From the NCBI GenBank assembly GCA_016714125.1, contig JADJNX010000002.1, positions 1 to 64,000 on the forward strand: a DNA stretch of 64,000 bases, given 5' to 3'. Made by a program: the position numbers and the translations under genes. The notes beneath the pieces were generated by a model. It worked only from the letters and a program-made list of their open reading frames with translations. It had not been told where the DNA came from and made no database searches. The stretch comes from Ignavibacteriales bacterium. GTDB lineage: Bacteria > Bacteroidota > Ignavibacteria > Ignavibacteriales > Ignavibacteriaceae. Of this stretch, positions 19,833-29,422 are shown piece after piece; within the stretch, counting starts at the first letter, position 1, and each line of letters opens with the position of its first letter.

Positions 19833-22800
19833 CTATTTCATTAAAGAGCATTTTTTTGATTGAGCTAAACTCACCTGCTTTTATCTCATAAAGATAAAGT
19901 CCGCTGGGGAGATTTGCTGCATCAAATGATACCTGATGATAACCTGATTCCATTGCTCAGTTGAGAAGTGTTGCCACTTTTTCACCAAGAGTATTGTAAA
20001 TATTTAATGTTACAATATCTGAGGTTGGCAAAGAAAAACGAATGGTGGTAGATGGGTTAAATGGATTTGGATAATTCTGATCAAGCGCAAAGGTAGTCGG
20101 GGCAAGTTCCACCTCAACAACTGGTGAATACTCAAATGTACCATCGTTATCCACCTGACGGAGTCTGTATTGGATTTTGTTTCCTGTAACAGATTTATCG
20201 GTAAAATTATAGTATTTTGGTGAGTTTGCGGTACCATGCCCCTCAACAAATCCTATTTTCTGCCATGTTCCTGTTGCATTTCTTTCAACATCAAACCCGT
20301 TGTTGTCAACTTCAGTTGCCGTCTCCCAATTAAGATTTACAACACTTCCGGCAGCTCTCGCTGTGAAGGAGGTCAGCTCGACTGGGAGGGGGGCATCCTC
20401 TGAAGCCATTACAAACTCACTGAAACCGGTTAGACCTGAAATAAAATACTCATCTGTTGTTGCATCATAAGTCAGAGTCCCAACTAAAGTGAATGCACCT
20501 GTTCCGGTAGTTTCGCGTTTGTAGAGTTTGATCACCGCTGTTGCAGCATCCGGAATTCCGGTTAGACTGCTTGCCTTGAATCTGATAGAAGTACCTGCTC
20601 CAAACACAGTTCCCCCACCATCAATCACCCATCTATAACCTGAAACATTCGTTTCGACAATGCCGCTCACTGCTGCCGGTGTGCCTTCATAACGGGTTAA
20701 TGTCACTGTTCCTTCCGTTGTAACACCAACAAAGTTGATCCGAACACCTGTGTTGATAAAACGATAGTTGTTTGAAGCTCTGGCAACCGCTTGAGTATAA
20801 CTGCTTGAATAGGTTGAGTGGGAATGTGTACCTAAACCAGAAACAATATCTATGTTAAACATATCCCACTCGGTCGTCAATGTTGGAAAACCAGAAGCAG
20901 GATTGGTTATTACGCCTTGAGTGACGCGTGATTTTCTTTGGAGTGTTTTGTCCACTGTCGAATATCCACCTGAACCGGTCCAAGCCGAACCCGGATCTTC
21001 ACCTATCCTGCCAAAAATCTCTATAGCGGAATCTGTTGATATCTTGTATAAAACAACAGCATCATCACCATTAAAATTTACTGCGCTATTTGTTTCGGCT
21101 GTTACTCCATCGGGCAAAGTTAATGCAGAACCCGAATTTTTGTATACCTTTGTAGAACCAGAGGCAAGAGTGCCTGTTAATGCTATATCAGATGAAGCAG
21201 TTGCTGAACCATTCGCATACAATTGTAATCTGTAGTCCGTAAGATCAACTTCCGCCCCGGTACCATTATATATTTCTATGTATTTGTTACTGGCGGATCC
21301 TCAACATACTCAGAGATGAACAAATCAGTTGGGGTACCCGGAATTCGAGTGATTGAATGAGAATTTGCAGCAGCAAAACTGTGTGCACCATTTGTGAAAG
21401 ATTCTGCGATTGTCAAATCAGCGATAGCGTCACTGCTTCCTGATATTGTTCTTGCCAGTGTTGCATTATAAAAAACATCGGAAGTCAGAAATAGATAACT
21501 TGTACCGATCGGAAGCACTTTTGCAATTCCGGTGAAGGTGATGTCCTCACCCGATCCTGTTGAAACAGAAGTAAGATTCGATCCGATCTGTGCATCAGCA
21601 CCATCAAGTGTAATGTCTGTTGAGTAAAACAGTTTCAATGAAGCAGGACCAAGATCCGCTGCCTGATATGTTCCAATTAATGTGGCAACCAATTGACTTA
21701 GTGTAACAGATGCACTTGTAACAGCGACCTGATATCTATATAAAATATTATCACTCATAGATGCGATAAAATTACCCGAACCCGGGTCAGTTCCTGTAAT
21801 CGTAACTGTAGGCTGATTTCCGAAGCTAAAGGCTGATCCGATATTCGTAGTCCCATCGACCAATTGAACCTGGACACTTATACCATCATTCGCATCAACA
21901 GTTGCCGGAATAGTGATTCCAAATGAATAAACACCACTGGAATTAGTAGGGGTTATTGTACTGATGTCACTTACTGATGTCGTTCTATCACTTCCGTCAA
22001 TTGTATAACTTTCGTCATAAGTTGGATTCGCATCGGTAATTGTTGCATCATACTTAAAGTTGTAACCTGAAACCAGATTATTGTACTGATCTTTTGCAGT
22101 AAGTGTTACCGTTCTCGTGGTATTTAGCGCTAAAGGAGCAGATATCGAAGCTGTCGAGTTTGCTGTTGGCGCACCTGCATTGATTACTTGTACAACCGAT
22201 GCTGACCCATAGTTGGTTGCGTCAACAGCTACTGTTTTGCTCCCGAAGTTGTAAGAAGAGCATTACCAATTGATGGTTTAAGTTTAAGATTTCCGGCTGA
22301 AATGGTGTAATCAGCGGCGTCAAGACTTGTTCCGTTAACTTTCACTGCGGTAATAGCAGCGCGCCAGGTTGCATCGTCTGTAAAAGTAATATCGATATCA
22401 TTATCGACAGTGTTATTTGTCCCGTCTGCGGTAAGAGTTGGGGCAGCACCGGCAAAAATATGAACTTTTGGAGCAGCAAAACTACCCTGCGTCGCAACGG
22501 CGGATGTAAAGGCAAATTTAATCGGTGTGGGTGTATTGATACTAATGTTGTTTCCAACACTTGCATTCTGATCAACATCAACTGTTAAAAACAGATATCC
22601 ACTCCCAACTGCTAAGGCTTTTGAAAAAGCGAAATTTAATTGTTCTTCTGTGTCATTTGAAGCTGCAAGTGAAGCCAGGAGTTCATCTGTCCCCGGTTCC
22701 AAAGTTGAATTAGCCGAATAATATACTTTATATCCGTCGGTGCCAATATCAGAAGCCACAAATGATCCGATCACAGTAAATTCTGCACCTGTAAGCGTGG

Positions 22801-24263
22801 CAGGATTTCGAGATACCGTAAGCCCGACTCTGTAAAGAATATTATTTATTGAATTAACTGAGAACGCGTTTGTTGTTGGATCAGTTCCGGCGAAGTCAAT
22901 CAAAGGATTTAGACCGGTTATGCTGAAAGCAGACCCTGTGTTGCTCGAACCATTTGCAAGTTGCACTTGAACTGAGAGTCCATCACCCTGATCGATACCG
23001 GAGGGAACTGCGATAGTGAAAGTAGCCACCCCGCTAGCGTTAGTGACTGCCACAACATCAACATCATTTGCGGTTGATGTTCTTGCTGTTCCATCGATTG
23101 TGTAACTTTCTCCTCGGGTTACATCAGTGTTTGTGACGGTTGCATCGTATTTAAAAATATAACCCGGGACCAAATTGTTGTACTGATCTTTTGCTGTTGC
23201 AGTCACAGTTCGGGTTGTATCCAGTGCCAGTCGGCAGAGGTTTATGCGGCCGTCGAATTGGTTGTGGGAACCCCCGCATTTATAACCTGAGAAACGGTTG
23301 CATTGTTATAACCCGTAGCTTCAATGGAAACAGATTTTGTTCCTGATGCGGTAAGAAGTGCATTCAAACCGGAGGGCTTTAATTGCAAATTTCCTGAACT
23401 AAGTACATAATCGGTTGTAACAGTAAATGCTGTACTTCCGATTTTTACAGCAGTAACTGCAGTTCGCCAGGCAGCATCTTCTGTGAAGGTAATGTCGATA
23501 TCGTTGTCAACGGTGTTGGCTGTTGCGTCTGCGACAAGTGTTGGGGGTGTTAAACCTGAACTGGTGATTGCATTTGAATAACTGAAGTCATCCAGAAAGA
23601 TATTTGCGACATTTCCGGTACTGGATACTCCATAAAACATATACGAATCAATATTTGCATCATTTACTACTGGGCTTTTGCCACTTCATCGCCAACAAGT
23701 ATTCCATTTACCCAAATGTCAAATTTATTTGTCGCAATGGATTTAGCTCCACTTTTTGTATAATTAAGTGTACCTGTGATAGCACCCGATGCACCAAAAC
23801 TCCATCTTATTCCTGTAAATGATTGCGCTCCCGCAAAAGTGCTATTATCACTATAAGTCGCACCATCACCAAGAAAAAAAGACCAAGCCCCGGAACTTGC
23901 ACCTGTATTTTCACCACTCGAGTTACCAAATCTTACTCGAAAACTAATGATTGCTGCCTTACCGGCGGTGTAATCATAAACTGAAAATTTATTGACGGAA
24001 GTGGATGTCGGAGCAACCCCTCTTAAATAGGAGCCGGAACCAAATGCGATTGTTTGATTTTCAAGATTAAAACTTCCACCTCCAGAACCAACTCTGACTC
24101 TGTCCAACCCTGATGGGGCTGCTGGTAAAAAATCAAGATTTGCTGCATTTGTGTTGTGTACACCCGTACTTGTCCCGAAGTCGTAACTCCAGGGCTGCCC
24201 CAAACTCGTGGAGATGAGAAGGGATGTAAAAATGATAATTGAAGAGAATATTTTGATAAACAT
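19833..24263 (-). CDS. Large modular T9SS-sorted secreted protein with lamin-tail domain, several frameshifts
   Basis: About 1470 codons. Order from the start at 24263: a signal peptide ([15 protein letters not shown]); a lectin/LamG-like domain ([10 protein letters not shown]...[11 protein letters not shown]); two copies of an HID-like (PF07550-type) module, each with [11 protein letters not shown] and W-R; each followed by an Ig-like KDQYNNLV-G module of about 200 residues; a lamin-tail domain (DLFISEY, later [19 protein letters not shown]); then [11 protein letters not shown] linker and type A sorting domain [15 protein letters not shown]. At least five frame changes occur, including a final one that hides the KKMLL-MK stop at 19833-19835. 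It is probably a surface adhesin; lamin-tail domains are often found beside secreted nucleases or on surface proteins. The promoter and leader are at 24264-24589. Confidence 0.8.
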
Positions 24264-24558
24264 ATCTTGCCTTTGTGCTGTTAATAAAAAAAACCTGACC
24301 TAACCTTTGTTAAAATTCAGTAACGGAACAAAATTCCGCACCGTTTAACACCATTTGAATAATCCATCTTCGGATTTTTAGATAATCTTGATCCATAGAC
24401 ATGAAATAAGTGCATGACTAATGAATTGAATTTGAAATTCAGAAATTGCCGGTTATGACAAAAAAGGAGAATTGTATTCTAAGAGTGAATAGCGTTGGCA
24501 GCCTTGTGGGCTGAATTTGTGGTTTTTTTGCTTAACGCAATTGGGAAAAGGCGTTATT
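24264..24558 (-). ncRNA. Leader RNA C, candidate structured 5' UTR
   Basis: About 295 nt between a candidate promoter and the start at 24263. At its 5' end is a 6-bp hairpin TAACGC / GCGTTA (24551-24556, 24533-24538) with a loop beginning CTTTTCC, the same loop text as in leaders A and B but with a different stem. Two further hairpins follow: CAGCC / GGCTG (24509-24513, 24499-24503) and AGAAT / ATTCT (24476-24480, 24468-24472). The rest is not alignable by eye with A and B. Confidence 0.45.
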
Positions 24559-24589
24559 CAAATATATAAAAGTATTAAATCATCTACAA
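24559..24589 (-). promoter_or_regulatory. Bacteroidota-type promoter C
   Basis: TTG (24587-24589), 20 nt, TATATTTG (24559-24566), an exact TAnnTTTG -7 box. It has the same spacing as promoters A and B and points at the 24263 gene. Confidence 0.7.
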
Positions 24590-24630
24590 GGACAATAGCG
24601 ATTACTTTTGTTAAGAAAATATTAACAAAA

Positions 24631-24660
24631 AACCCGCCACATCTTGCAACATGGCGGGTT
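24631..24660 (-). terminator. Terminator, copy 2 of a duplicated element
   Basis: Same AACCCGCCA / TGGCGGGTT stem, loop and flanks as at 19727-19756, followed by U6 on the minus strand. It lies 20 bases past the stop of the 24681-26873 gene. Confidence 0.9.
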
Positions 24661-24680
24661 AAATAATTCAGGGAAAGTAT

Positions 24681-26873
24681 TTATTTCATCAATAGCATTT
24701 TTTTGATTGAGCTAAACTCACCTGCCTTTATCTCATAAAGATAAAGACCGCTGGGGAGATTTGCCGCATCAAATGATACCTGATGATAACCTGATTCCAA
24801 TGATCCGTTAAGAAGTGTTGCCACTTTTTCACCAAGTGTGTTGTAAACATTTAAGGTTACAACTGAAGTTGTTGGTAATGAAAAACGGATAACAGTTGCA
24901 GGGTTAAATGGATTTGGATAATTCTGATCAAGCGCAAAGGTTGTTGGGGCAAGTTCTACCTCAACAACCGGTGAATACTCAAAAGTACCATCGTTATCCA
25001 CCTGACGGAGTCTGTACTGGATTTTATTTCCTGTTACAGATTTGTCGGTAAAATTATAGTATTTAGGAGAGTTTGCGGTACCATGACCCTCAACAAATCC
25101 TATCTTCTGCCAGGTTCCTGTTGAATTTCTCTCAACATCAAACCCGTTATTATCAACCTCAGTTGCAGTCTCCCAATTAAGATTTACAACACTTCCCGCA
25201 GCTCTCGCAGTGAAGGAAGTTAATTCGACTGGGAGGGCACCTGGTTCTCCACCTGTAAAATCGGAGAAAGAGGTTAGACCAGAAACAGACAGAATATTAG
25301 TTGCTGTGTTAACAGAACTTGAAGGTTCGCTCCAGCCAGTTACGGCGGAAAACTTACCAAGTTTTAAGTTAGCTTCATTAGCCGGTTCAGAAACATCAGC
25401 ATCCAGATAGTTGAAAATCTACATCATAGTTAGGTGAAGTAATTCCTGATGCATTTAGTGACCAGTATCTATTTAAGAATAGACCACCTGAACCTTTTGC
25501 GGGATGCGAAGCATTTGAAACTTTTACACCGACATAAGCTGAAGAAAATGTTCCGGAATTTACAAGTAAAGTGACAGGAGAATATTCTACTGTACCTGAA
25601 TTATCTCCAACCGGGAAAGTGAATAAATCAGGTGCTGTGAAAACTTTGCGTAATTCACCACCACCATTAGCAATAATCATCTTGGTTGCCGAAGGTGAAG
25701 AGATGCTGAGATTTGTAAGAGTAAGATTATTCGAACCCAAATCAAGATTCCCGGAAGTTATATCAACGGTCGTTGCAGTAGTTGATTGACTTAAAGTTAC
25801 ACCGGATGAATTATTAACTTTGAATGTACCTGTAATTGTTCCGGGAAGTGAAGCACTCGTAACCTGGGGAGCACTGCCATTGAACTCGTAAGTCGCATTT
25901 GCATTATAGGTTTTTGTTCCTGAAACAGTAATATTACCGGCCAGTCCAGATGCATCTCCAATTTTTAGTGTCCCACCAGAGGCCAAGGTGAAGGCTCCGG
26001 TGCCACTAATAACCTTATTTGATAAGTCTAAAACACCATTAACAGTTAAAGTCCCAGTATCATACGATAGATTGTCATTGAATGTGTAGGAGGCTGAACC
26101 ATTAATGTTAATAGTGTGCTTAACTGCTGTCTTCGTCCCCCCAAGTGCAAGATTTTCCCGCTTCCCAATAAATTCAAAACTGGAGTTCCTGGTGAACCGC
26201 CGTTAATAATATTACCTCCACTGTTGTTTATGCTTCCTGAAATATTATAAATTGGACTTCCCGAGCCGTTCGTCAATGTCCAAGTACCTGATGATTCTAT
26301 TATAACATCTCCCCCTATTGTATGTGTTGGAGCATTCGAAGTGGTCCCCCGAAGAATCCACTAGCTCCCATAATTTTAAATTTCCGTTGATTGTTACATT
26401 TGAATTTCCTGGATTTATTGCAATATTATTAATAATAAAGTTAGGATAAGTCCTGGCTTGCGCAAATCCACTCGAATTATTCATTTGAAAATTACTATTT
26501 GTATTTAGAGTACCGAATGTAAGCGCTGTAGGTTGTATGAGAATGAATCCATGTTCCACCACTTTCCATATCAAGAGTGAGGGAATGATTAAAAGACCCT
26601 GAAGTAATTTGTCCTCCAGTTTTAATCACCACTTTGGACCCTACGCCGGAAACTGTCCAAGTAGCTGATGCAGTCATTAAATGTCCGTTTTGGACGTTAA
26701 ATGTTTGCCCGGCAGTTGTAAAGTTGATAGGATTCGAACCAGTGCCGTCAGTGTTCGAGAACCAACTTGCAGTTAAGTTAACATTGTCATTACCTTTTGA
26801 GTAAAATCTGCCCAAACCCGTTAAAGGCAAGGACCGTGAATAGAAAAAGTAGAAAAGTATATCTTTTTAACAT
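24681..26873 (-). CDS. Beta-helix-like T9SS-sorted secreted protein, several frameshifts
   Basis: About 730 codons starting at 26871-26873 with the signal peptide MLKRYTFLLFLFTVLAFNG, identical to that of the 28507 gene. The body is rich in Gly, Ser, Thr and Asn with repeated strands such as GNITVSGTKTYNANATYEF, INGNLKLWE and LDLGSNNLTLTNLSI, like filamentous, right-handed beta-helix surface proteins (autotransporter-adhesin style). Then follow an IANGGGELRKVF segment, [11 protein letters not shown] linker and a type A sorting domain [15 protein letters not shown] ending KKMLLMK. At least four frame changes join the pieces 24681-25390, 25396-25986, 26046-26276, 26245-26574 and 26495-26830. 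It is probably exported to the surface; ligand unknown. Leader RNA A and promoter A precede it. Confidence 0.78.
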
Positions 26874-27141
26874 ATTTAATCCAATTATATATTAATAAAT
26901 TTCAAAATTTTATGATCAAAGTTAAATAGCTCAATTTTAAGCTATTGTTAATAAAATGTAAAACTTGCTTTTGAGAAGATTAAATAGTTCCGTCGTGGGA
27001 GCAAGCAGTAACTGTTTTACGAAGACCAACACAAAAGTGCACAATCCATACAATTACCTTGCAAAATCCGGGAGGATTTTTATTGGGTGACTACTGCGGG
27101 TGCAGCAGCAAAAAAAAAGGGTGCATGTTTGGAAAAGGCAC
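26874..27141 (-). ncRNA. Leader RNA A, candidate structured 5' UTR
   Basis: About 268 nt from the predicted transcript start to the ATG at 26873. Hairpin 1 (GTGC 27138-27141 with GCAC 27121-27124, loop CTTTTCCAAACAT) sits at the very 5' end. Hairpin 2 is CTGCTGC 27102-27108 with GCAGTAG 27091-27097, loop ACCC. Hairpin 3 is AAAATCC 27074-27080 with GGATTTT 27063-27069, loop TCCC. Compared with leader B, changes in stems 2 and 3 keep pairing through G-U on the minus strand. The ligand or function is unknown, and no match to a riboswitch class that I know was seen. Confidence 0.6.
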
Positions 27142-27144
27142 TTA

Positions 27145-27175
27145 CAAAATTAGGCAATTATTGATTGACTCGCAA
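27145..27175 (-). promoter_or_regulatory. Bacteroidota-type promoter A
   Basis: TTG (27173-27175), 20 nt, TAATTTTG (27145-27152). Spacer bases differ from promoter B while both boxes and the spacing are kept. The remaining bases 27176-27271 hold only a weak CAGGA/TCCTG hairpin (27226-27241) after the 27272 gene. Confidence 0.78.
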
Positions 27176-27271
27176 GGGAAAAGAATAATAGTATTGATTA
27201 ATTTAATGTTAAGTTTTTGTGGAACAGGACGCCACTCCTGATACCTCTCCCACACTTGAGTGAAATTAAGT

Positions 27272-28507
27272 TTACTTCATTAGTAGCATTTTTTTAATCG
27301 CACTAAACTCACCTGCTTTTATCTCATAAAGATAAAGACCACTTGGGAGATTTGCCACATCAAATGATACCTGATGATAACCTGATTCCAGTGATCCGTT
27401 GAGAAGTGTTGCCACTTTTTCACCAAGTGTGTTGTAAACATTTAAGGTTACGACTGAGGCAGTTGGTAATGAAAAACGGATAGTTGTAGCCGGGTTAAAT
27501 GGATTTGGATAATTCTGATCAAGCGCAAATGTTGTTGGGGCAAGTTCCACTTCAACTACATCTGAATATTCAAACGAACCATCATTATCCACCTGACGGA
27601 GTCTGTATTGGATTTTATTTCCCGTAACAGATTTATCGGTAAAATTATAGTATTTAGGTGAGTTTGCGGTTCCATGACCCTCAACAAATCCTATTTTCTG
27701 CCATGTTCCTGTTGAATTTCTTTCAACAACAAACCCGTTATTATCAACCTCGGTTTTTGTCTCCCAAGTAAGATTTATAACACTTCCCACAGTTCTCGCT
27801 GTGAAGGAAGTAAGTTCCACGGGGAGAGGGGAATCGCCTAAGTTAGTTGTGACAGTCCACCCTGTCTCATTCGTAAGAGTTTTCAATAGTGTATTAGTTA
27901 CAGTCCGAACCTCAATCCGTTTGATATTTTGGCCGACCTGACAAACAAGAATATACGCTCCGGTTGTCAATGCTGTTGAGGTTGCACAAAGTAATGTACC
28001 ACTCGTTGTAGCATCATATCCAAGTACAACATAGCGCTGAGTTAGATCGTAACCTGGAGCAGCAGAAAAACTACCGTTTAGATTAAAAGCTGAGGAGATG
28101 GAAAGAGGAGCAGTTAGTGCACTAGTTCTATAGTTTGAACCATCATAAGTCGGTCCCAATCTGTCGCTGTATTCAGCAACGTTGGAATTGTTGTTCCCTC
28201 TTTGGTAAATAATCCAGAAAGTTGAACTACTGGTTGGTGTGCCGGGAACTGAAGGACCAGCTGCATATGAAGTTGCGCTCACAAATGTAATTCCATTCCA
28301 ACAATTATATTGATTGAATCCATTATATAATCTGTATTTTGCATCATTTGATGAATAACTTGAAAGTGTCATCAATACCGCACTTTCTGAAGTGCGGGCG
28401 GAGATATCCACATATCTAGGTCTAAGCGTCATAACCGCACTTTGCCCAAACCCGTTAAAGGCAAGGACCGTGAATAGAAAAAGTAAAAATGTATATCTTT
28501 TTAACAT
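27272..28507 (-). CDS. T9SS-sorted secreted protein with repeated-family N-terminal domain
   Basis: The intact gene encodes 411 residues when started at ATG 28505-28507, just before the signal peptide MLKRYTFLLFLFTVLAFNG; the longer ORF upstream lies inside the leader. The domain after the signal begins MTLRPRYVDISARTSESAV and resembles the N-terminal domain of the 18366-19590 product (QPKFIEGINGTN). It has a Cys-Trp NCWNG site. Then follow the [11 protein letters not shown] linker, shared almost word for word with two neighbours, and a type A sorting domain [15 protein letters not shown] ending KKMLLMK. It is expected to be exported by T9SS; function unknown. Promoter B and leader B precede it. 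Confidence 0.85.
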   Translation of the reverse strand: MLKRYTFLLFLFTVLAFNGFGQSAVMTLRPRYVDISARTSESAVLMTLSSYSSNDAKYRLYNGFNQYNCWNGITFVSATSYAAGPSVPGTPTSSSTFWIIYQRGNNNSNVAEYSDRLGPTYDGSNYRTSALTAPLSISSAFNLNGSFSAAPGYDLTQRYVVLGYDATTSGTLLCATSTALTTGAYILVCQVGQNIKRIEVRTVTNTLLKTLTNETGWTVTTNLGDSPLPVELTSFTARTVGSVINLTWETKTEVDNNGFVVERNSTGTWQKIGFVEGHGTANSPKYYNFTDKSVTGNKIQYRLRQVDNDGSFEYSDVVEVELAPTTFALDQNYPNPFNPATTIRFSLPTASVVTLNVYNTLGEKVATLLNGSLESGYHQVSFDVANLPSGLYLYEIKAGEFSAIKKMLLMK

Positions 28508-28768
28508 ATTAAATCCGGTTATAGATGAATAAATTTTTATGATTAAATGCAAAACAACTTAGTTTTAAGCTATTGTTAAAAAAATGTAAAACTTGCTTTT
28601 GAGAAGATTAAATTGTTCCGATGTAGGAGCAAGTAGTAATTGTTTTAGTAAACCAACATAAAAATGCACATTTCACACAATTACCTTGCAAAATCCGGGA
28701 AGATTTTTATTGGGTGACTACCGCGGTTGCAGTAGCTAAAAATTGGGGTGCATGTTTGGAAAAGGCAC
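28508..28768 (-). ncRNA. Leader RNA B, candidate structured 5' UTR
   Basis: A paralogue of leader A, about 85 percent alike over most of its length by eye. Hairpin 1 (GTGC/GCAC, loop CTTTTCC) is unchanged. Hairpin 2 is CTACTGC 28729-28735 with GCGGTAG 28718-28724, loop AACC. Hairpin 3 is AAAATCT 28701-28707 with GGATTTT 28690-28696, loop TCCC. A CTTGC/GCAAG pairing further down (near 28590 and 28630) is also shared. It leads into the ATG at 28507. Confidence 0.6.
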
Positions 28769-28771
28769 TTA

Positions 28772-28802
28772 CAAAATTAAGGGATTAATTTGCTACTAGC
28801 AA
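28772..28802 (-). promoter_or_regulatory. Bacteroidota-type promoter B
   Basis: TTG (28800-28802), 20 nt, TAATTTTG (28772-28779), matching promoter A in boxes and spacing with a different spacer. Confidence 0.78.
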
Positions 28803-28872
28803 ACAAAAAATGTAAAAGTATTGATTAAATTGATGTTAATTTTTTGTGGGGCTGTACCCCTCTCATTTTTTC

Positions 28873-29003
28873 ATTTTGCTGACGGCTATCGAGACTCTAC
28901 GAATATATAACCCGGCAAGCCGGGTATGAGGGTGGGAGATCGATAATGAGCTACGAATATCAATTCCGCTCCGCGGAAATTTTGGGGTCAATCCTGCAAA
29001 TCC
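28873..29003. repeat. Twin-hairpin interspersed element, copy 1
   Basis: A 131-bp unit repeated at 29091-29224 with only a few indels and one substitution. It holds two modules, each CTACGAATAT followed by a GC-rich hairpin: ACCCGGC/GCCGGGT (2-base loop) and TTCCGC/GCGGAA (3-base loop). Hairpin sequences differ while the CTACGAATAT lead is constant. It looks like a REP-type element; no transposase is nearby. Confidence 0.8.
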
Positions 29004-29090
29004 CGATTCAGAAAACCCTCTGCGGAAATCTCCCGAAGGGATGCCTTTGGCACGTTTAATCTGCGTGTATCTGCGTCCCCTATTCTCTTA

Positions 29091-29224
29091 ATTTTGCTGA
29101 CGGCTATCGAGACTCTACGAATATATAACCCGGCAAGCCGGGTATGAGGGGGTGGGAGATCGATAATGAGCTACGAATATCAATTCCGCTCCGCGGAAAT
29201 TTTTGGGGTCAGTCCTGCAAATCC
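29091..29224. repeat. Twin-hairpin interspersed element, copy 2
   Basis: Second copy of the 28873-29003 element in the same orientation. The differences are one extra G in the G-run, one extra T in the T-run and an A to G change near the end. The 87 bases between copies carry short ATCTGCGTG-type repeats and no gene. Confidence 0.8.
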
Positions 29225-29254
29225 TTTAATCCTATAAATCCTGATTCAGACAGT

Positions 29255-29296
29255 ATCCGCGTTAATCCGCCTAATCCGTTTCATCCGCGTTCTATC
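29255..29296. repeat. ATCCG 9-10 base array
   Basis: ATCCG cores at 29255, 29265, 29274 and 29283, ending in ATCCGCGTTCTATC, the same phrase as at 18268. It lies in the non-coding stretch before pyk; 29297-29422 shows nothing else clear. Confidence 0.65.
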
Positions 29297-29422
29297 ATAA
29301 AACCCTCAAAGTCGATTTTCCTCAAAATAACAGTGTGAATCCTGACCAAAAATCATTAAATTAATCCCGGCATTGAAAAATTTTTATCATACTATCATCA
29401 TCAATAAAAACCTGAGACCACC

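Noticed and set aside
27059..27241. Plus-strand ORF across leader A
   Set aside because: Its paralogous region in leader B (around 28690-28850) does not keep the frame, and the stem evidence favours minus-strand RNA.
29144..29338. Plus-strand ORF in the twin-hairpin repeat
   Set aside because: It arises from the repeated element; the other copy has indels that break the frame.
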